Positions 26,673 through 35,262 of a stretch of 42,332 nucleotides of DNA are shown one piece after another. Position numbers and translations under genes: made by a program. Source of the DNA: Deltaproteobacteria bacterium (lineage in GTDB: Bacteria; Myxococcota_A; Polyangia; Polyangiales; Polyangiaceae); assembly GCA_003235365.1 (NCBI GenBank), contig QJWJ01000135.1, forward strand, positions 1 through 42,332. Reading direction: 5' to 3'. The first letter of the stretch is position 1. Each line of letters opens with the position of its first letter. Below the pieces are notes generated by a model. That model searched no databases and was not told where the DNA came from. It saw nothing but the letters and a program-made list of their open reading frames with translations.

Positions 26673-28736
26673 TCAGTTTGGACAGCGCGGGATACGGGGA
26701 GCGAACCGCGCGGAGATCTGCCCACGAGTGTTGCGGTGGTAGCTGTCTTGCTCGCTCATGACTCCGCGCAGCAGCGCAAACAGCTGGCGCCTCTGCTCGA
26801 CGCGAACGTTGGAAAGATCGACCTTCTCCTCCGGGTCGCTGTGAAGGTCGAACAGCTTCACCGTACCGCTGGCGACGTCGCGCACCAACTTGAGCGGCCA
26901 ACACACGACTCCCTCGACGCTTCGCAGCCCCTGAATGTTGAGCAAGATCGCCCGTTTCGCATCGACAGGCTTGCCGTCTTCGAGAATGCTGGAGCCCTGA
27001 TGCGACGGGTGGGGTGCGATACCGATGCTGCGCAACAGTGTTGGCAGGACGTTCAACGTCGAGGTGGGGATATCGCTGATGGCCGGTTCTATCTTGGCGG
27101 GCCAGTGTAGAACCAGCGGCACACGAGATTCCCCCTCGAATAGCGTGCGGCCGTGGGTTACCAGACCGTGCTCGTGAAAGAGCTCGCCGTGGTCGGACGT
27201 GATCACCCACAGGGTGTCATCGAGTTGACCCGCGACTTTCAGAGCTCGTGCCAGGCGCCCGATCTGCGCATCGACGTATGCCAGCGCGTTCTTGTACCGG
27301 TTGATCGCGGCCTGGGTGTCGCGCTCGGGATAGCGCAGGTAGTCGAAGGTCTCAGGTGTTGGGGTATCGGGTTGGAAAGGGCGGTCCGCTTCTGGAGGAA
27401 TGCGGTAGGGAAAGTGGGTCGACTGGTAGTTGACGTACAATGCCCATGGTCCATCGAGCCGCTCCAGCCAGTCGATGGCTTTGCTCGTCGTGTCGCCGTC
27501 GGGGACGACGCGTTCACTTCCAATGTCGAGTCTCGGCCCCTCGTGCGAGCGCGCATCGCGGTAGTGAGTCGGCGTCCCGGTGTCTTGAAAGCGCGCCATC
27601 CCCTGCCAAGATTCATCCTGACTCGAGATGGTTGCCGTCGCATACCCGAGTCGTGAGAAGGCGTCGTGCAGCAGAAAACGCGGATAGTCGAGGTTTCGGT
27701 ATGTGTCGAGCCCACGGCCTCGGCGCGGAAACAGCGACGATAGCACTGCCATTTGAGCGTAGTTCGAATGCGTAGCGGTCGACCACGTTCGTCGCATTAC
27801 CAGCCCGCGACGCGCCAGTTCGTCCAGATGCGGCGTGACGCCCGCGTTTGAGCCCAGGAAGCCGACGTATCTCGTGGAAACCGACTCGAGCATGACCAAC
27901 AACACGTTGGGAGGGTGGTCGGGAGGGTGCACTGCGGCATCCCACAACACCTCCGTCGCCCGTTGGGGGCCCGGTGACGTCGCGCGCTCTATTGGCGCAG
28001 GCTCACTGAGGCCGGTTACCGCGTCCAGCGACGAGTAGAACGCCAGCTCCGGGGTCGCCTGCCAAACCTCGTGCTCGAAGTGCGGAATGTCGAAGTCGTC
28101 CCAGCGCACGGCGGCGACGAACGATGGCAGCATCAGCGGCGCGTAGACCCAGCGCTTGTTGACGAAGCCCATGGGCCGGGGCGACTGGCGCGCGGCGACG
28201 GCGCACGTCAGTGTCGCCCAGGCGATCAGGGAAAATACCGCGATACCAGCGAGGGCCATTCCGTGCCCGCTGACGGCGGCACCCGAAACGTGGGATAGGC
28301 TGTTGATGGTGAACTGCAGCGCACCAAATGTGAGGTAGGACCCCGAGTACAGACACAGCACGGCAGAAACCAGGTTGGCCAGCATGGCGCCCGCCAGGAG
28401 GCCACCGATGCCTGCGGCCGCCGCCCAGCGACCCTTTGCGGCGCGCGCCACGGGCACCGTGACGATGCCGTACACCAGACCGATCAATGCGTAGGCTGCT
28501 GCCGTGGCTCCGACCCCGCTGACTAGTGAGGCAAGCGCGGGAAGTGGTGCGGGTTCGTCAGCACTCCCCGTGTCGAGCCAGCGCAACGCCAGGGCGTCGA
28601 GCATTCCGCAGATCAGACCGAAGCCCATCGAAACGCCGACACAACGGCGCGTCCACGGCCAGCCGCGCGTCGACAGCTGACGGCAAGCAGTGATGAAGTG
28701 TGCGAAAGGCTTGAGAATCATTCCGCGTTCGTTCAT
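26673..28736 (-). CDS. LtaS-like membrane sulfatase/phosphoglycerol transferase family protein
   Basis: The frame is open to 28799, but ATG 28736 is preferred as it gives a short cytoplasmic leader; ATG 28721 is also possible. Of 687 residues, the first 185 hold four predicted transmembrane helices (about 32-54, 66-94, 104-130, 158-182). Residues 277-660 form an alkaline-phosphatase/sulfatase fold with VLLVMLESVS (metal-ligand Glu284), the candidate nucleophile Thr322 in STATHSNYA, QSTHFPY and SDHGE (514-518). The layout matches LtaS/OpgB-type enzymes, which transfer phosphoglycerol or phosphoethanolamine to envelope glycans. A Cys-x-Pro-x-Arg sulfatase signature is absent, so true sulfate-ester hydrolysis is unlikely. 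Its acceptor is unknown. Confidence 0.88.
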   Translation of the reverse strand: MNERGMILKPFAHFITACRQLSTRGWPWTRRCVGVSMGFGLICGMLDALALRWLDTGSADEPAPLPALASLVSGVGATAAAYALIGLVYGIVTVPVARAAKGRWAAAAGIGGLLAGAMLANLVSAVLCLYSGSYLTFGALQFTINSLSHVSGAAVSGHGMALAGIAVFSLIAWATLTCAVAARQSPRPMGFVNKRWVYAPLMLPSFVAAVRWDDFDIPHFEHEVWQATPELAFYSSLDAVTGLSEPAPIERATSPGPQRATEVLWDAAVHPPDHPPNVLLVMLESVSTRYVGFLGSNAGVTPHLDELARRGLVMRRTWSTATHSNYAQMAVLSSLFPRRGRGLDTYRNLDYPRFLLHDAFSRLGYATATISSQDESWQGMARFQDTGTPTHYRDARSHEGPRLDIGSERVVPDGDTTSKAIDWLERLDGPWALYVNYQSTHFPYRIPPEADRPFQPDTPTPETFDYLRYPERDTQAAINRYKNALAYVDAQIGRLARALKVAGQLDDTLWVITSDHGELFHEHGLVTHGRTLFEGESRVPLVLHWPAKIEPAISDIPTSTLNVLPTLLRSIGIAPHPSHQGSSILEDGKPVDAKRAILLNIQGLRSVEGVVCWPLKLVRDVASGTVKLFDLHSDPEEKVDLSNVRVEQRRQLFALLRGVMSEQDSYHRNTRGQISARFAPRIPRCPN

Positions 28737-29122
28737 GGACGGAACGTCCCGGCGCAAATGAAGGGGCGCCGGCAAACCAGGCAGGTGTCCGTCGCACATG
28801 TACCGCCAGCCACCGCTCTGTGGTTGGGCGTCTGCGCGCGAAACCCGCGGTGGCAGAAGGCCGGCAGGGCAAGAGCTATATCGGACGTCTGCGCTGAAGT
28901 GAACCCAATGCAGCTTTTTTGTCCGGCGGCGTTCGTCGGGGTTCCGCTCCTGTCAGGTCGGCGCGTCTGGACTGCCTCGTAGCAGGGCGGTCACCGGTTG
29001 TGGGGCCAGTCGGTGAGTGAGGATCGCCGCCTCTCAATTCGGGCGATTCGGCGGGAGTGCGTCGCAACGTGGAGTCCGACGCTCCAGTGCCCGTGGCTCG
29101 GATCCAGGTTACGCTGTTCATC
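28737..29122. other. Divergent intergenic region
   Basis: About 386 bases between the divergent LtaS-like gene (minus) and the PLP enzyme (plus). No convincing gene or RNA is seen. A run of six T lies at about 28915. Promoters for both flanking genes presumably lie here, but I cannot point to boxes. Confidence 0.45.
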
Positions 29123-30394
29123 ATGGACCGGAAGCATTCTCGAGGGGGCAAGGCCTACAATCCCGAAACGTTGGCGCTGGGGCTTGGGTACGACCCATTC
29201 TTGTCGGAAGGGGCCGTCAAACCGCCGGTGTTTCTGACATCCACCTTTCAGTTCGAGAATGCCGAGGCGGGCAAGCGCCACTTCGAACTCGCTTACGGGC
29301 TCCGCGAGCAGCGTCCGAGCGAGATCCCCGGGCTCATCTACAGCCGTTTGAACAACCCGAATATCGAGATCTTCGAATCGCGTTTGGCTGCGTGGGACGG
29401 GACCGAGGCTGGGGCAGTTTTTTCATCGGGCATGTCGGCGATATCGACCTCTCTGCTGGCACTGTGTAAACCAGGCGACGTCATACTTTCGAGCGCTCCG
29501 GTCTACGGCGGCACACACTACTTGTTCGAGCACGTGCTTCCGAAGTTCGGCATCGAATCGGTATCCGTCAGAGCTGGTACTCAAACTGCCGAGCACATGC
29601 GCGAAGAAGCCGACCGTATCGGGGCCGAACGGGTGCGCATGGTGTTCATCGAAACACCCGCCAATCCATCGAACGAGTTGGTCGACATCGAGGCGGTTGC
29701 CCAGCTCGCCAACAACCTGGCTGAGGCACATCACCGGCCGGTGTACTCCGTCGTGGACAACACGCTGCTGGGACCGGTGTTTCAACGTCCCGCGCGCTTG
29801 GGGGCGGATTTGACCCTCTACTCGGCGACGAAGTTCATCGGTGGCCACAGCGACCTCATCGCGGGCGTCGTCACCGGGGCCAAGCAGGTCGTGGACCAAC
29901 TCAAGCTGTACCGCACGATTCTCGGTACCGTGGCCAACCCGTTCACGGGATGGCTTCTGTGCCGTTCTCTCGAGACAGTGAGTGTTCGCATGCGACGCCA
30001 GGCAAAAACCGCGCGGCGTATCGCGACGTTGCTGTCGACCCACCCCAAGGTTCGCAACGTGTTCTATCCGGGGCTGATGGTCGAAGGTCATCCGCAGCAC
30101 GAAATCTATCGTCGGCAGTGTTCTGGCCCGGGGTCGTTGATCGCGTTCGAGGTCGACGGCGGCGAGGCCGAGGCGTTCCGCGTGCTCAACGCCTTCGAAG
30201 TGTTTCGTTTGGCCGTTTCGCTCGGCGGTACGGAAAGCCTGGTCGAGCACCCGATGAGCATGACTCACGCCGACGTGCCCCCCGAGCAGCTCGAGCTGTA
30301 TGGGGTACGGCCCGGTTTGATCCGAATGAGCGTCGGTATCGAGCACGCATCGGATCTCGAGTGCGACTTGTTGCACGCGCTCGACGCGATCTGA
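29123..30394 (+). CDS. Cys/Met-metabolism PLP-dependent enzyme (cystathionine gamma-synthase/methionine gamma-lyase type)
   Basis: ATG 29123 is preferred over upstream in-frame starts because MDRKHSRGGKAYNPET begins the conserved region. The 423 residues show the family's PLP-binding Lys237 in YSATKFIGGHSD, the phosphate-binding SSGMSAISTSLLAL, IETPANPSN, DNTLLGP and SLGGTESLVEHP with TH. These are hallmarks of gamma-family PLP enzymes in transsulfuration and methionine breakdown. The LSEGAVKPPVFLTSTFQFEN start and the REQRPSEIPGLIYSRLNNPN insert place it in the longer gamma-lyase-like subgroup. Whether it acts as synthase or lyase cannot be decided by eye. It converges with threonine dehydratase; both release or use alpha-ketobutyrate, a possible metabolic link. 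Confidence 0.9.
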   Translation: MDRKHSRGGKAYNPETLALGLGYDPFLSEGAVKPPVFLTSTFQFENAEAGKRHFELAYGLREQRPSEIPGLIYSRLNNPNIEIFESRLAAWDGTEAGAVFSSGMSAISTSLLALCKPGDVILSSAPVYGGTHYLFEHVLPKFGIESVSVRAGTQTAEHMREEADRIGAERVRMVFIETPANPSNELVDIEAVAQLANNLAEAHHRPVYSVVDNTLLGPVFQRPARLGADLTLYSATKFIGGHSDLIAGVVTGAKQVVDQLKLYRTILGTVANPFTGWLLCRSLETVSVRMRRQAKTARRIATLLSTHPKVRNVFYPGLMVEGHPQHEIYRRQCSGPGSLIAFEVDGGEAEAFRVLNAFEVFRLAVSLGGTESLVEHPMSMTHADVPPEQLELYGVRPGLIRMSVGIEHASDLECDLLHALDAI

Positions 30395-30454
30395 GTTTGG
30401 GGTGCACGCGGTCACGTCGCTCGTGTGTCGAATGGGGGGCGGCGATCTGTAGCG

Positions 30455-31720
30455 TCAACCGACGTCGACTTCGTATCCAGCGTCGCGGAGCGCGGCCACG
30501 ACTTGACTGACGTGTTGAGCGTGGCGGGTGGCGAGTTCCACGCTGAGCCGTGTCTTGTGTGTCGGCGACGCGAGAAAGACACGCTCGTGCATGACTTGCA
30601 CGATGTTGGCTCCCGTGTCGGCGATCAGGCGGGTGATTTCGGCCAGGGATCCCGGCAAGTCGCGCACGTCGATGCGCAGGCGCGCCAGGCGACCCGTGCG
30701 GGCCAGGCCGCGCGAAATCACGTCCGCCATGACCCGTGGGTCGATGTTGCCGCCGCTGACGATACACGCGACCCGACGCCCCGCGAACCTGTCTGGGTGT
30801 TCGATGACCGCCGCCAGCGACGCGGCTCCCGCGCCTTCAGCTACCGTCTTTTCGAGTTCCAGCAACTCGTTGCAGGCGCGTTCGAGCGCGACCTCACCGA
30901 CGAGCAGCATTTCGTCGACATGGCTTTCGATGATACTTCGGGTCAGCAATCCTGGTGTCTTGACGGCAATTCCGTCGGCGAGTGTGTCGGCGCCGAAGGG
31001 GCCCAGCGATGGGTGAGCGACATCTCCCGTCGACTGCTGGCCATGGGTTTCCCAGAACATGTGGGACATGGCACAGAAGCGCTCCGCCTGTACACCTACT
31101 ACCTGTATCTGCGGAGCCAGTGCCTTGACGGCAAGCGCGATGCCCGAGATCAAGCCTCCTCCCCCCACGGGGACGACCACGGCGTCGAGCGGAGGCGCGT
31201 CGGCGAGCAGCTCGAGCGCCACACTGCCCTGACCGGCGATGATCAACGGGTCGTCGAACGGCGGGATGGCTACCAAGCCCTGCTCTTGCGCCATCTCGGC
31301 CGCACGCTCTCGCGCCGCGTCCACCGTGTCGCCGACCTGCACGATGTCTGCGCCCAGTACTTCGGTGTTGGATACTTTGATGAACGGCGTCGTGCGCGGC
31401 ATCACGATGGTCGCGTGGATGCCGAGGCGCCGTGCGTGGTGAGCGACGGCTTGGGCGTGATTACCGGCGGAGGCAGCGACTACCCCTCGCTTCGTTTCCT
31501 CGGGCGTCAGGGACAGGAGCTTGGCGAGCGCGCCGCGCTCCTTGAACGACGAGGTGAACTGCAGGTTCTCGAACTTGAGCCACAGTTGGGCGCCGAGCAC
31601 GCCGGACAGGGTCTGGGCGTGCCGGGTCGGCGTGCGCTGGATGTCAGCGCTGATCTGCGCGTGAACCCGGCGCATCTCGTCGAGTGTCGGCGGGGTCGAG
31701 CCGGGGCTGGGAGGTGTCAC
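30455..31720 (-). CDS. ilvA: Threonine ammonia-lyase (threonine dehydratase) with ACT domain
   Basis: This PLP enzyme deaminates threonine to 2-oxobutyrate, the first step to isoleucine or a catabolic step. The 421 residues contain the PLP lysine in SSFKERGA (Lys60), SAGNHAQAVA, the glycine loop VGGGGLISG and SGGNIDP. A single ACT regulatory domain occupies about 345-421 (LRIDVRDLPGSLAEITRLIA). Length and single ACT domain match the IlvA/TdcB-like short form rather than the 510-residue E. coli IlvA with its double ACT. The GTG 31720 start lacks a well-spaced ribosome site. Sixty bases separate its stop from the convergent PLP-enzyme gene. Confidence 0.95.
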   Translation of the reverse strand: MTPPSPGSTPPTLDEMRRVHAQISADIQRTPTRHAQTLSGVLGAQLWLKFENLQFTSSFKERGALAKLLSLTPEETKRGVVAASAGNHAQAVAHHARRLGIHATIVMPRTTPFIKVSNTEVLGADIVQVGDTVDAARERAAEMAQEQGLVAIPPFDDPLIIAGQGSVALELLADAPPLDAVVVPVGGGGLISGIALAVKALAPQIQVVGVQAERFCAMSHMFWETHGQQSTGDVAHPSLGPFGADTLADGIAVKTPGLLTRSIIESHVDEMLLVGEVALERACNELLELEKTVAEGAGAASLAAVIEHPDRFAGRRVACIVSGGNIDPRVMADVISRGLARTGRLARLRIDVRDLPGSLAEITRLIADTGANIVQVMHERVFLASPTHKTRLSVELATRHAQHVSQVVAALRDAGYEVDVG

Positions 31721-31845
31721 TCACCTAGCGTGGCACTTCTGTGGCGTGGATGCACCGGGCACGGCGCGGTGCCCGGTGCGACGCCGGGATCCCGCGCCGT
31801 TCCACCCGGCGTCGTGTCTGTGGCCGCCTGTCCCCTACGCTTGCG

Positions 31846-32784
31846 TCAGGCAGCTGTTCTGGTACGCGTTTCGCGGCCGGGCGGCGAGAATTGACTCGCT
31901 GCCGCCAGCTGTTCGAACAGACGGCGTTCTTCGGGGGTTAGCTGCTCGGGGATCGCCACCTGCAGTTTCACATACAGGTCTCCGCGGCCACCTCGAGCGC
32001 GTGGATAGCCTTTGCCGCGCAGTCGCACCCGTTTGGAGCTCGAACTTCCAGCTGGGATCTTCAGCCGTACCTCCGAGTCGAGGGTGCGCAGCGGTACGGT
32101 CGTGCCCAGCGCTGCTTCCCACGGAGTCAGCCATAGGGTCACGATCGCATCGTCTCCCTCCAGCTCGAAGCGTCCCGAGGCGACGATCTCCACCTTCAGA
32201 TAGAGATCGCCGGGCGGCAGTCCGTGTGCGCCCGGTTGACCTTGCCCCGCGAGGCGAATCTGTTGACCGTTGCGGATCCCTGCCGGGATGGCGACGCGCA
32301 GTTGCTTGGGGCGTCCACCTTCGACGGCGAAGCTCAGCAGACGTTCGCCACCCGTGAACGCGTCCTCCACGCTGAGCTGGATGACACTTTGCACGTCGGC
32401 GCCCCGGCTGCGCACGTTCCACGTGCCCCCGTGTCCCGCTCCACCGAACATCTGCTCGAACAAGGCACCCAGATCGCCCAGCTGCGATGGGTCGAAGCCG
32501 GCGGCGCTGAAGTCGTGGTAGGCGTTTTCAGAGCCGGGGGGAGCCGCTCGCCCTTCGGAAACCGCCTGCCAAGCGGGACCGTACTGGTCGTAGAGTGCAC
32601 GTTTTTCTGGGTCCTTGAGCACCTCGTAGGCTTCGGACAACTGCTTGAAGCGCGCTTCGGTGTCGTCGCCGGGATTGACGTCGGGATGGTATTTCCGCGC
32701 CAACCGTCGGTAAGACTTGTTGATTTCGTCTTGCGTGGCGTCCCTCGAGACTTCGAGCAGCGCGTAGTAATCCACGTAACTCAT
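31846..32784 (-). CDS. CbpA-type J-domain co-chaperone
   Basis: A 312-residue DnaJ-family protein that stimulates an Hsp70. ATG 32784 follows GGAGGA with five bases between. The J domain (1-70) contains HPD (33-35) and KQLSEAYEVLKDPEKRALYD. A short Gly/Ser/Phe region leads to two C-terminal substrate-binding domains (about 130-285, with GADVQSVIQLSVEDAFTGG and RLKIPAGSSSSKRVRLRGKG-like stretches). The Cys-rich zinc domain of DnaJ is missing, so it is the CbpA/DjlA-like class B type. A perfect TTGACA lies on the minus strand at 32858-32863, about 75 bases upstream, but I see no matching -10. A TGGTT/AACCA inverted repeat lies at 32841-32853. Confidence 0.92.
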   Translation of the reverse strand: MSYVDYYALLEVSRDATQDEINKSYRRLARKYHPDVNPGDDTEARFKQLSEAYEVLKDPEKRALYDQYGPAWQAVSEGRAAPPGSENAYHDFSAAGFDPSQLGDLGALFEQMFGGAGHGGTWNVRSRGADVQSVIQLSVEDAFTGGERLLSFAVEGGRPKQLRVAIPAGIRNGQQIRLAGQGQPGAHGLPPGDLYLKVEIVASGRFELEGDDAIVTLWLTPWEAALGTTVPLRTLDSEVRLKIPAGSSSSKRVRLRGKGYPRARGGRGDLYVKLQVAIPEQLTPEERRLFEQLAAASQFSPPGRETRTRTAA

Positions 32785-32926
32785 GGTTCCTCCGGGCGCG
32801 GGCGCTAGGACACTGGCGCCTACGCCAGTCCTGCCAAACTTGGTTGGGAACCACGCGTGTCAACCCCCCTGCCACGCGGCGCGGTTACGCGCTAGGGCAC
32901 CAATCAGCTTGCCAATGCACGGAAAT

Positions 32927-32971
32927 GCCCCGAAAAATCGCCCCAGCGGGGGGGAGGGCGTTTTTCGGGGC
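32927..32971. terminator. Strong GC/A-T hairpin between infA and the J-protein gene
   Basis: GCCCCGAAAAA then CGCCC (one bulged T) pairs with GGGCG then TTTTTCGGGGC across a 12-base loop, giving about 16 pairs. It reads as terminator-like on either strand; on the minus strand it lies downstream of infA and ahead of the J-protein gene. There is no long U-run beyond the stem, so termination is inferred. Confidence 0.55.
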
Positions 32972-33023
32972 CACGTTCGGGCACTCTTGCTCGCAGCTCG
33001 GTGCTCTAGGCGTTTGATTTGTC

Positions 33024-33046
33024 GCGGCAATCAAGATGATTGCCGC
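33024..33046. terminator. Perfect 10-base inverted repeat just downstream of infA
   Basis: GCGGCAATCA and TGATTGCCGC form a perfect hairpin with a three-base loop (AGA), 33 bases past the infA stop on the minus strand. It could be an RNA-stabilising 3' hairpin or a rho-assisted terminator; no U-tract follows. Confidence 0.45.
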
Positions 33047-33078
33047 TCCTAGGGACCAGTGCGGTCACGCGCCGAGGA

Positions 33079-33303
33079 TCAGCGCCGCTCGCGGAAGACG
33101 ATGAAGCCGTGGGTGAGGTCGTAAGGCGACACGGCAACGCGCACGCGATCGCCCGGCAAGACGCGGATTCGAAAGCGCCGCATCCGTCCAGACAGGCGTC
33201 CGCGTATCATCGTGTCTCCCTCGTCCAGCTGGATCCGATACTGCCCACCACCGAGTGCGTCTACGACTTGGCCGGGCATCTCCAGAAGGTCACCTTTACT
33301 CAT
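33079..33303 (-). CDS. infA: Translation initiation factor IF-1
   Basis: A 74-residue OB-fold protein from ATG 33303: MSKGDLLEMPGQVVDALGGG, then RFRIRVLPGDRVRVAVSPYDL and GFIVFRERR. These match IF-1 throughout, including the PGDxVxVxxSPYDLxxGxI core. The frame is open upstream to 33351, but the extra 16 residues (SRPSFSRKRFQQ) are not part of the family, and AGG sits four bases before ATG 33303. IF-1 binds the 30S A site during initiation. The gene stands alone, away from ribosomal protein genes, so it may be a second copy; this cannot be decided from the window. Confidence 0.93.
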   Translation of the reverse strand: MSKGDLLEMPGQVVDALGGGQYRIQLDEGDTMIRGRLSGRMRRFRIRVLPGDRVRVAVSPYDLTHGFIVFRERR

Positions 33304-33938
33304 TGCCTGTTGAAACCGCTTTCTGCTGAAGGAAGGCCGCGAGCCCGCCAAAGTGAGCTGAGCTGCGGATGATTCGTCGGGCCGCGACGATCACGGGGGT
33401 GGAAGACTGAAGGCGCCGCTACCCCCGAAGGCTTGCAACTACCCGTTGCTGTTGCCTATTGCAACGCCGAAGCTCCTTGCGGCTCGGGAGCCTGGGAGGG
33501 AGCGCGTCGATCGCCGTTCGAGACGACAAGCCCCAACGCGGCAACGAGGCGCAGCATACTGGCATTCGGGGAGTAGGGCCACCTCACAGTGCGCAAAGAT
33601 CCTCCCTCGGACCGAAACCGGACGGCGGCTTCCACATCGACCATCCAGTCGCCCCGGGTCGCGGTTCGGCAGTGACTGGCGAGGCTCGCAGTCGTTGCGG
33701 GTGGGCGATTTCGTCGTTCCTGAGGCTTGCCCAGTTTGACATCGCGCCGAGAGGCGCCGCCAACCGACACCAACCGACTCGACTCAAACCCCCAGATTGG
33801 TGCGTCCCTGGTGGCAATGGTCGCCAGCTTGGACGGAGTCTCGCACCGAAGCGAGACGGTGAGTGTCGAAGCGGTATCGCGGCGATGGCCCCGGGTGCCG
33901 GAACGCCGCACCCCAAGTCCCAGCTTGGCGAGACGCGC
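33304..33938. other. Intergenic region, no convincing gene
   Basis: About 635 bases between infA and the fibro-slime lipoprotein, both on the minus strand. Several long frames exist on both strands (for example 33456-33911 minus), but they are Arg/Ser-rich without signal peptide, domain or ribosome site and look like GC-rich chance frames. The infA promoter should lie near 33310-33420. Confidence 0.5.
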
Positions 33939-35033
33939 TCAGCGCACGCGTGGCGGCGCCGGCTTGAAGCAGCCGATGTTGGTCTCGATGCGGAAGTTCG
34001 AATCCCACGTGTGGCGTTCGGCGTGGAAGATGTCCATGCGGTACAGCGCGCCGGGAGTGATACCCAAGTCGGTGGCTTGCTCGTCGAAGTCGATGGTGCC
34101 TTCCCAAGCGATGTGCATGCTTCCCAAGTCGAGCGCCAGCTTGTCGTTGACGAAGATCCACATGTCGTCGTCACCACGAAAAGTGAACGTTTGACCCGCG
34201 ACGTAGGTGAACATCAGGTGGATCTCGGTCGTGAAAAAGAAGTTCTCCCCGCGATGATTGTTTTGGCGTGGCGTGAGCCCGAATCCCTCGTCGGTGCCGA
34301 GGGGGAAGAACTCGTCGGTATCGAAGACGTAAACGCCGGAGCCCGGCGGCGTCTCGGTCAGTTCGAGCTCTTTTTGCAGCTCGATGTTCACCCCATCGAC
34401 GGTGTGGTACCACTGGTCGAAGTTCTCTTCGGTGCTGAGCACCGGATTCATCGGATCCCAATTGGCGCATTCGCGCGGTGAGTCGCGGTCGATGGGGCAG
34501 CCGTCCGCGCTGAGGAACACCGGTTTGCCGTCGGGATCCAAGTCGCTCTCGATCAGGTTCAAGCGAACGTCGTCGCCGGCGAACGTCATCTCGAAGTCGG
34601 GGTGATCTTCGGTGAAGTCGCGGTAAGTGACTTCGAGGATGTTGTCGCAGTCCGAGTCGTCTTGAACGATGGGTTCACCGGGATCGACGATCAGAATGTT
34701 GTCCTCTTCGACAACCACTGCCGTGCCGTCGGGTGTCGTCGGGCCCTGGGCGACAGGTCCGGACGTCGCAGGTCCGGGCGCGGCCGGTGCGGCGGGGGTA
34801 GTGGGGTCACCCACTTGCGATGACGTGTTCATCGCCGGCGGCTGTCCCTGCGACGAAGGTTGTTGCGCCGTCTGCGCGGGACTCACGACGCCTGGGGTGG
34901 GGCCCGCGTTCATGTCTTCGGTGACGGGACTGGCACCGGGGGCCGGGGGGGCGCCCTGATCTGCGGAACAGGCAGCGCAGAGCAGGAGCAAGCAGAGCAA
35001 GAGCAAGCAGAGCAGGGGGAGGCGCGTGGACAT
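33939..35033 (-). CDS. Fibro-slime domain lipoprotein
   Basis: A 364-residue lipoprotein. The signal peptide is strikingly repetitive (LLC and LLLLC units) and ends in LCAAC (Cys22). Residues about 23-120 are a Pro/Ala/Gln-rich linker. Residues about 125-355 form the fibro-slime domain, recognised by ILEVTYRDFTEDHPDFE, the FDQWYHTVDGVN region, FTFRGDDDMWIFVNDKLALD and YRMDIFHAERHTWDSNFRIE. The domain is related to PA14-type carbohydrate-binding or adhesion modules and occurs in Dictyostelium and Fibrobacter proteins and in many myxobacterial surface proteins. The FRGDDDMWIF stretch carries the likely calcium-binding aspartates. An adhesion or matrix role is likely but unproven. Confidence 0.9.
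   Translation of the reverse strand: MSTRLPLLCLLLLCLLLLCAACSADQGAPPAPGASPVTEDMNAGPTPGVVSPAQTAQQPSSQGQPPAMNTSSQVGDPTTPAAPAAPGPATSGPVAQGPTTPDGTAVVVEEDNILIVDPGEPIVQDDSDCDNILEVTYRDFTEDHPDFEMTFAGDDVRLNLIESDLDPDGKPVFLSADGCPIDRDSPRECANWDPMNPVLSTEENFDQWYHTVDGVNIELQKELELTETPPGSGVYVFDTDEFFPLGTDEGFGLTPRQNNHRGENFFFTTEIHLMFTYVAGQTFTFRGDDDMWIFVNDKLALDLGSMHIAWEGTIDFDEQATDLGITPGALYRMDIFHAERHTWDSNFRIETNIGCFKPAPPRVR
34978..35016. repeat. 15-base tandem repeat inside a lipoprotein signal peptide
   Basis: Units of 15 bases (cagagcaggagcaag, 34978-34992; cagagcaagagcaag, 34993-35007) plus most of a third copy. On the minus strand each encodes five residues of the LLLLC type in the signal peptide of the fibro-slime lipoprotein. 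Copy-number change would keep the frame but alter the hydrophobic core length. Confidence 0.8.
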
Positions 35034-35262
35034 GGTCGAGCCGTGAGCAGAGCGATTGCGATACCTTATCAGTCAGCGGCCCCGTGTCCAACGCGCGCCC
35101 CACCGGCAACCAAACCGGGATACGCGAAGTCTTCGATCGCGTTGTGTTTCTCCGGGCCCGACAGCGACGTGGTCTTGGCTCGTGGACGCCAATCTCCCTC
35201 AGCGCAGTAATTTCAGTTGCTCCCCCCGATCTGCGGCGGTCACATTCCAGGGAGGAACTCGA

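Noticed and set aside
29423..31894. Long open frames opposite the PLP enzyme and threonine dehydratase.
   Set aside because: Both overlap genes with full family motifs; the opposite frames show only low-complexity basic/acidic sequence.
33456..34481. Frames on both strands between infA and the fibro-slime gene.
   Set aside because: Arg/Ser/Pro-rich without recognisable features; the plus-strand one runs antisense into a clear lipoprotein gene.
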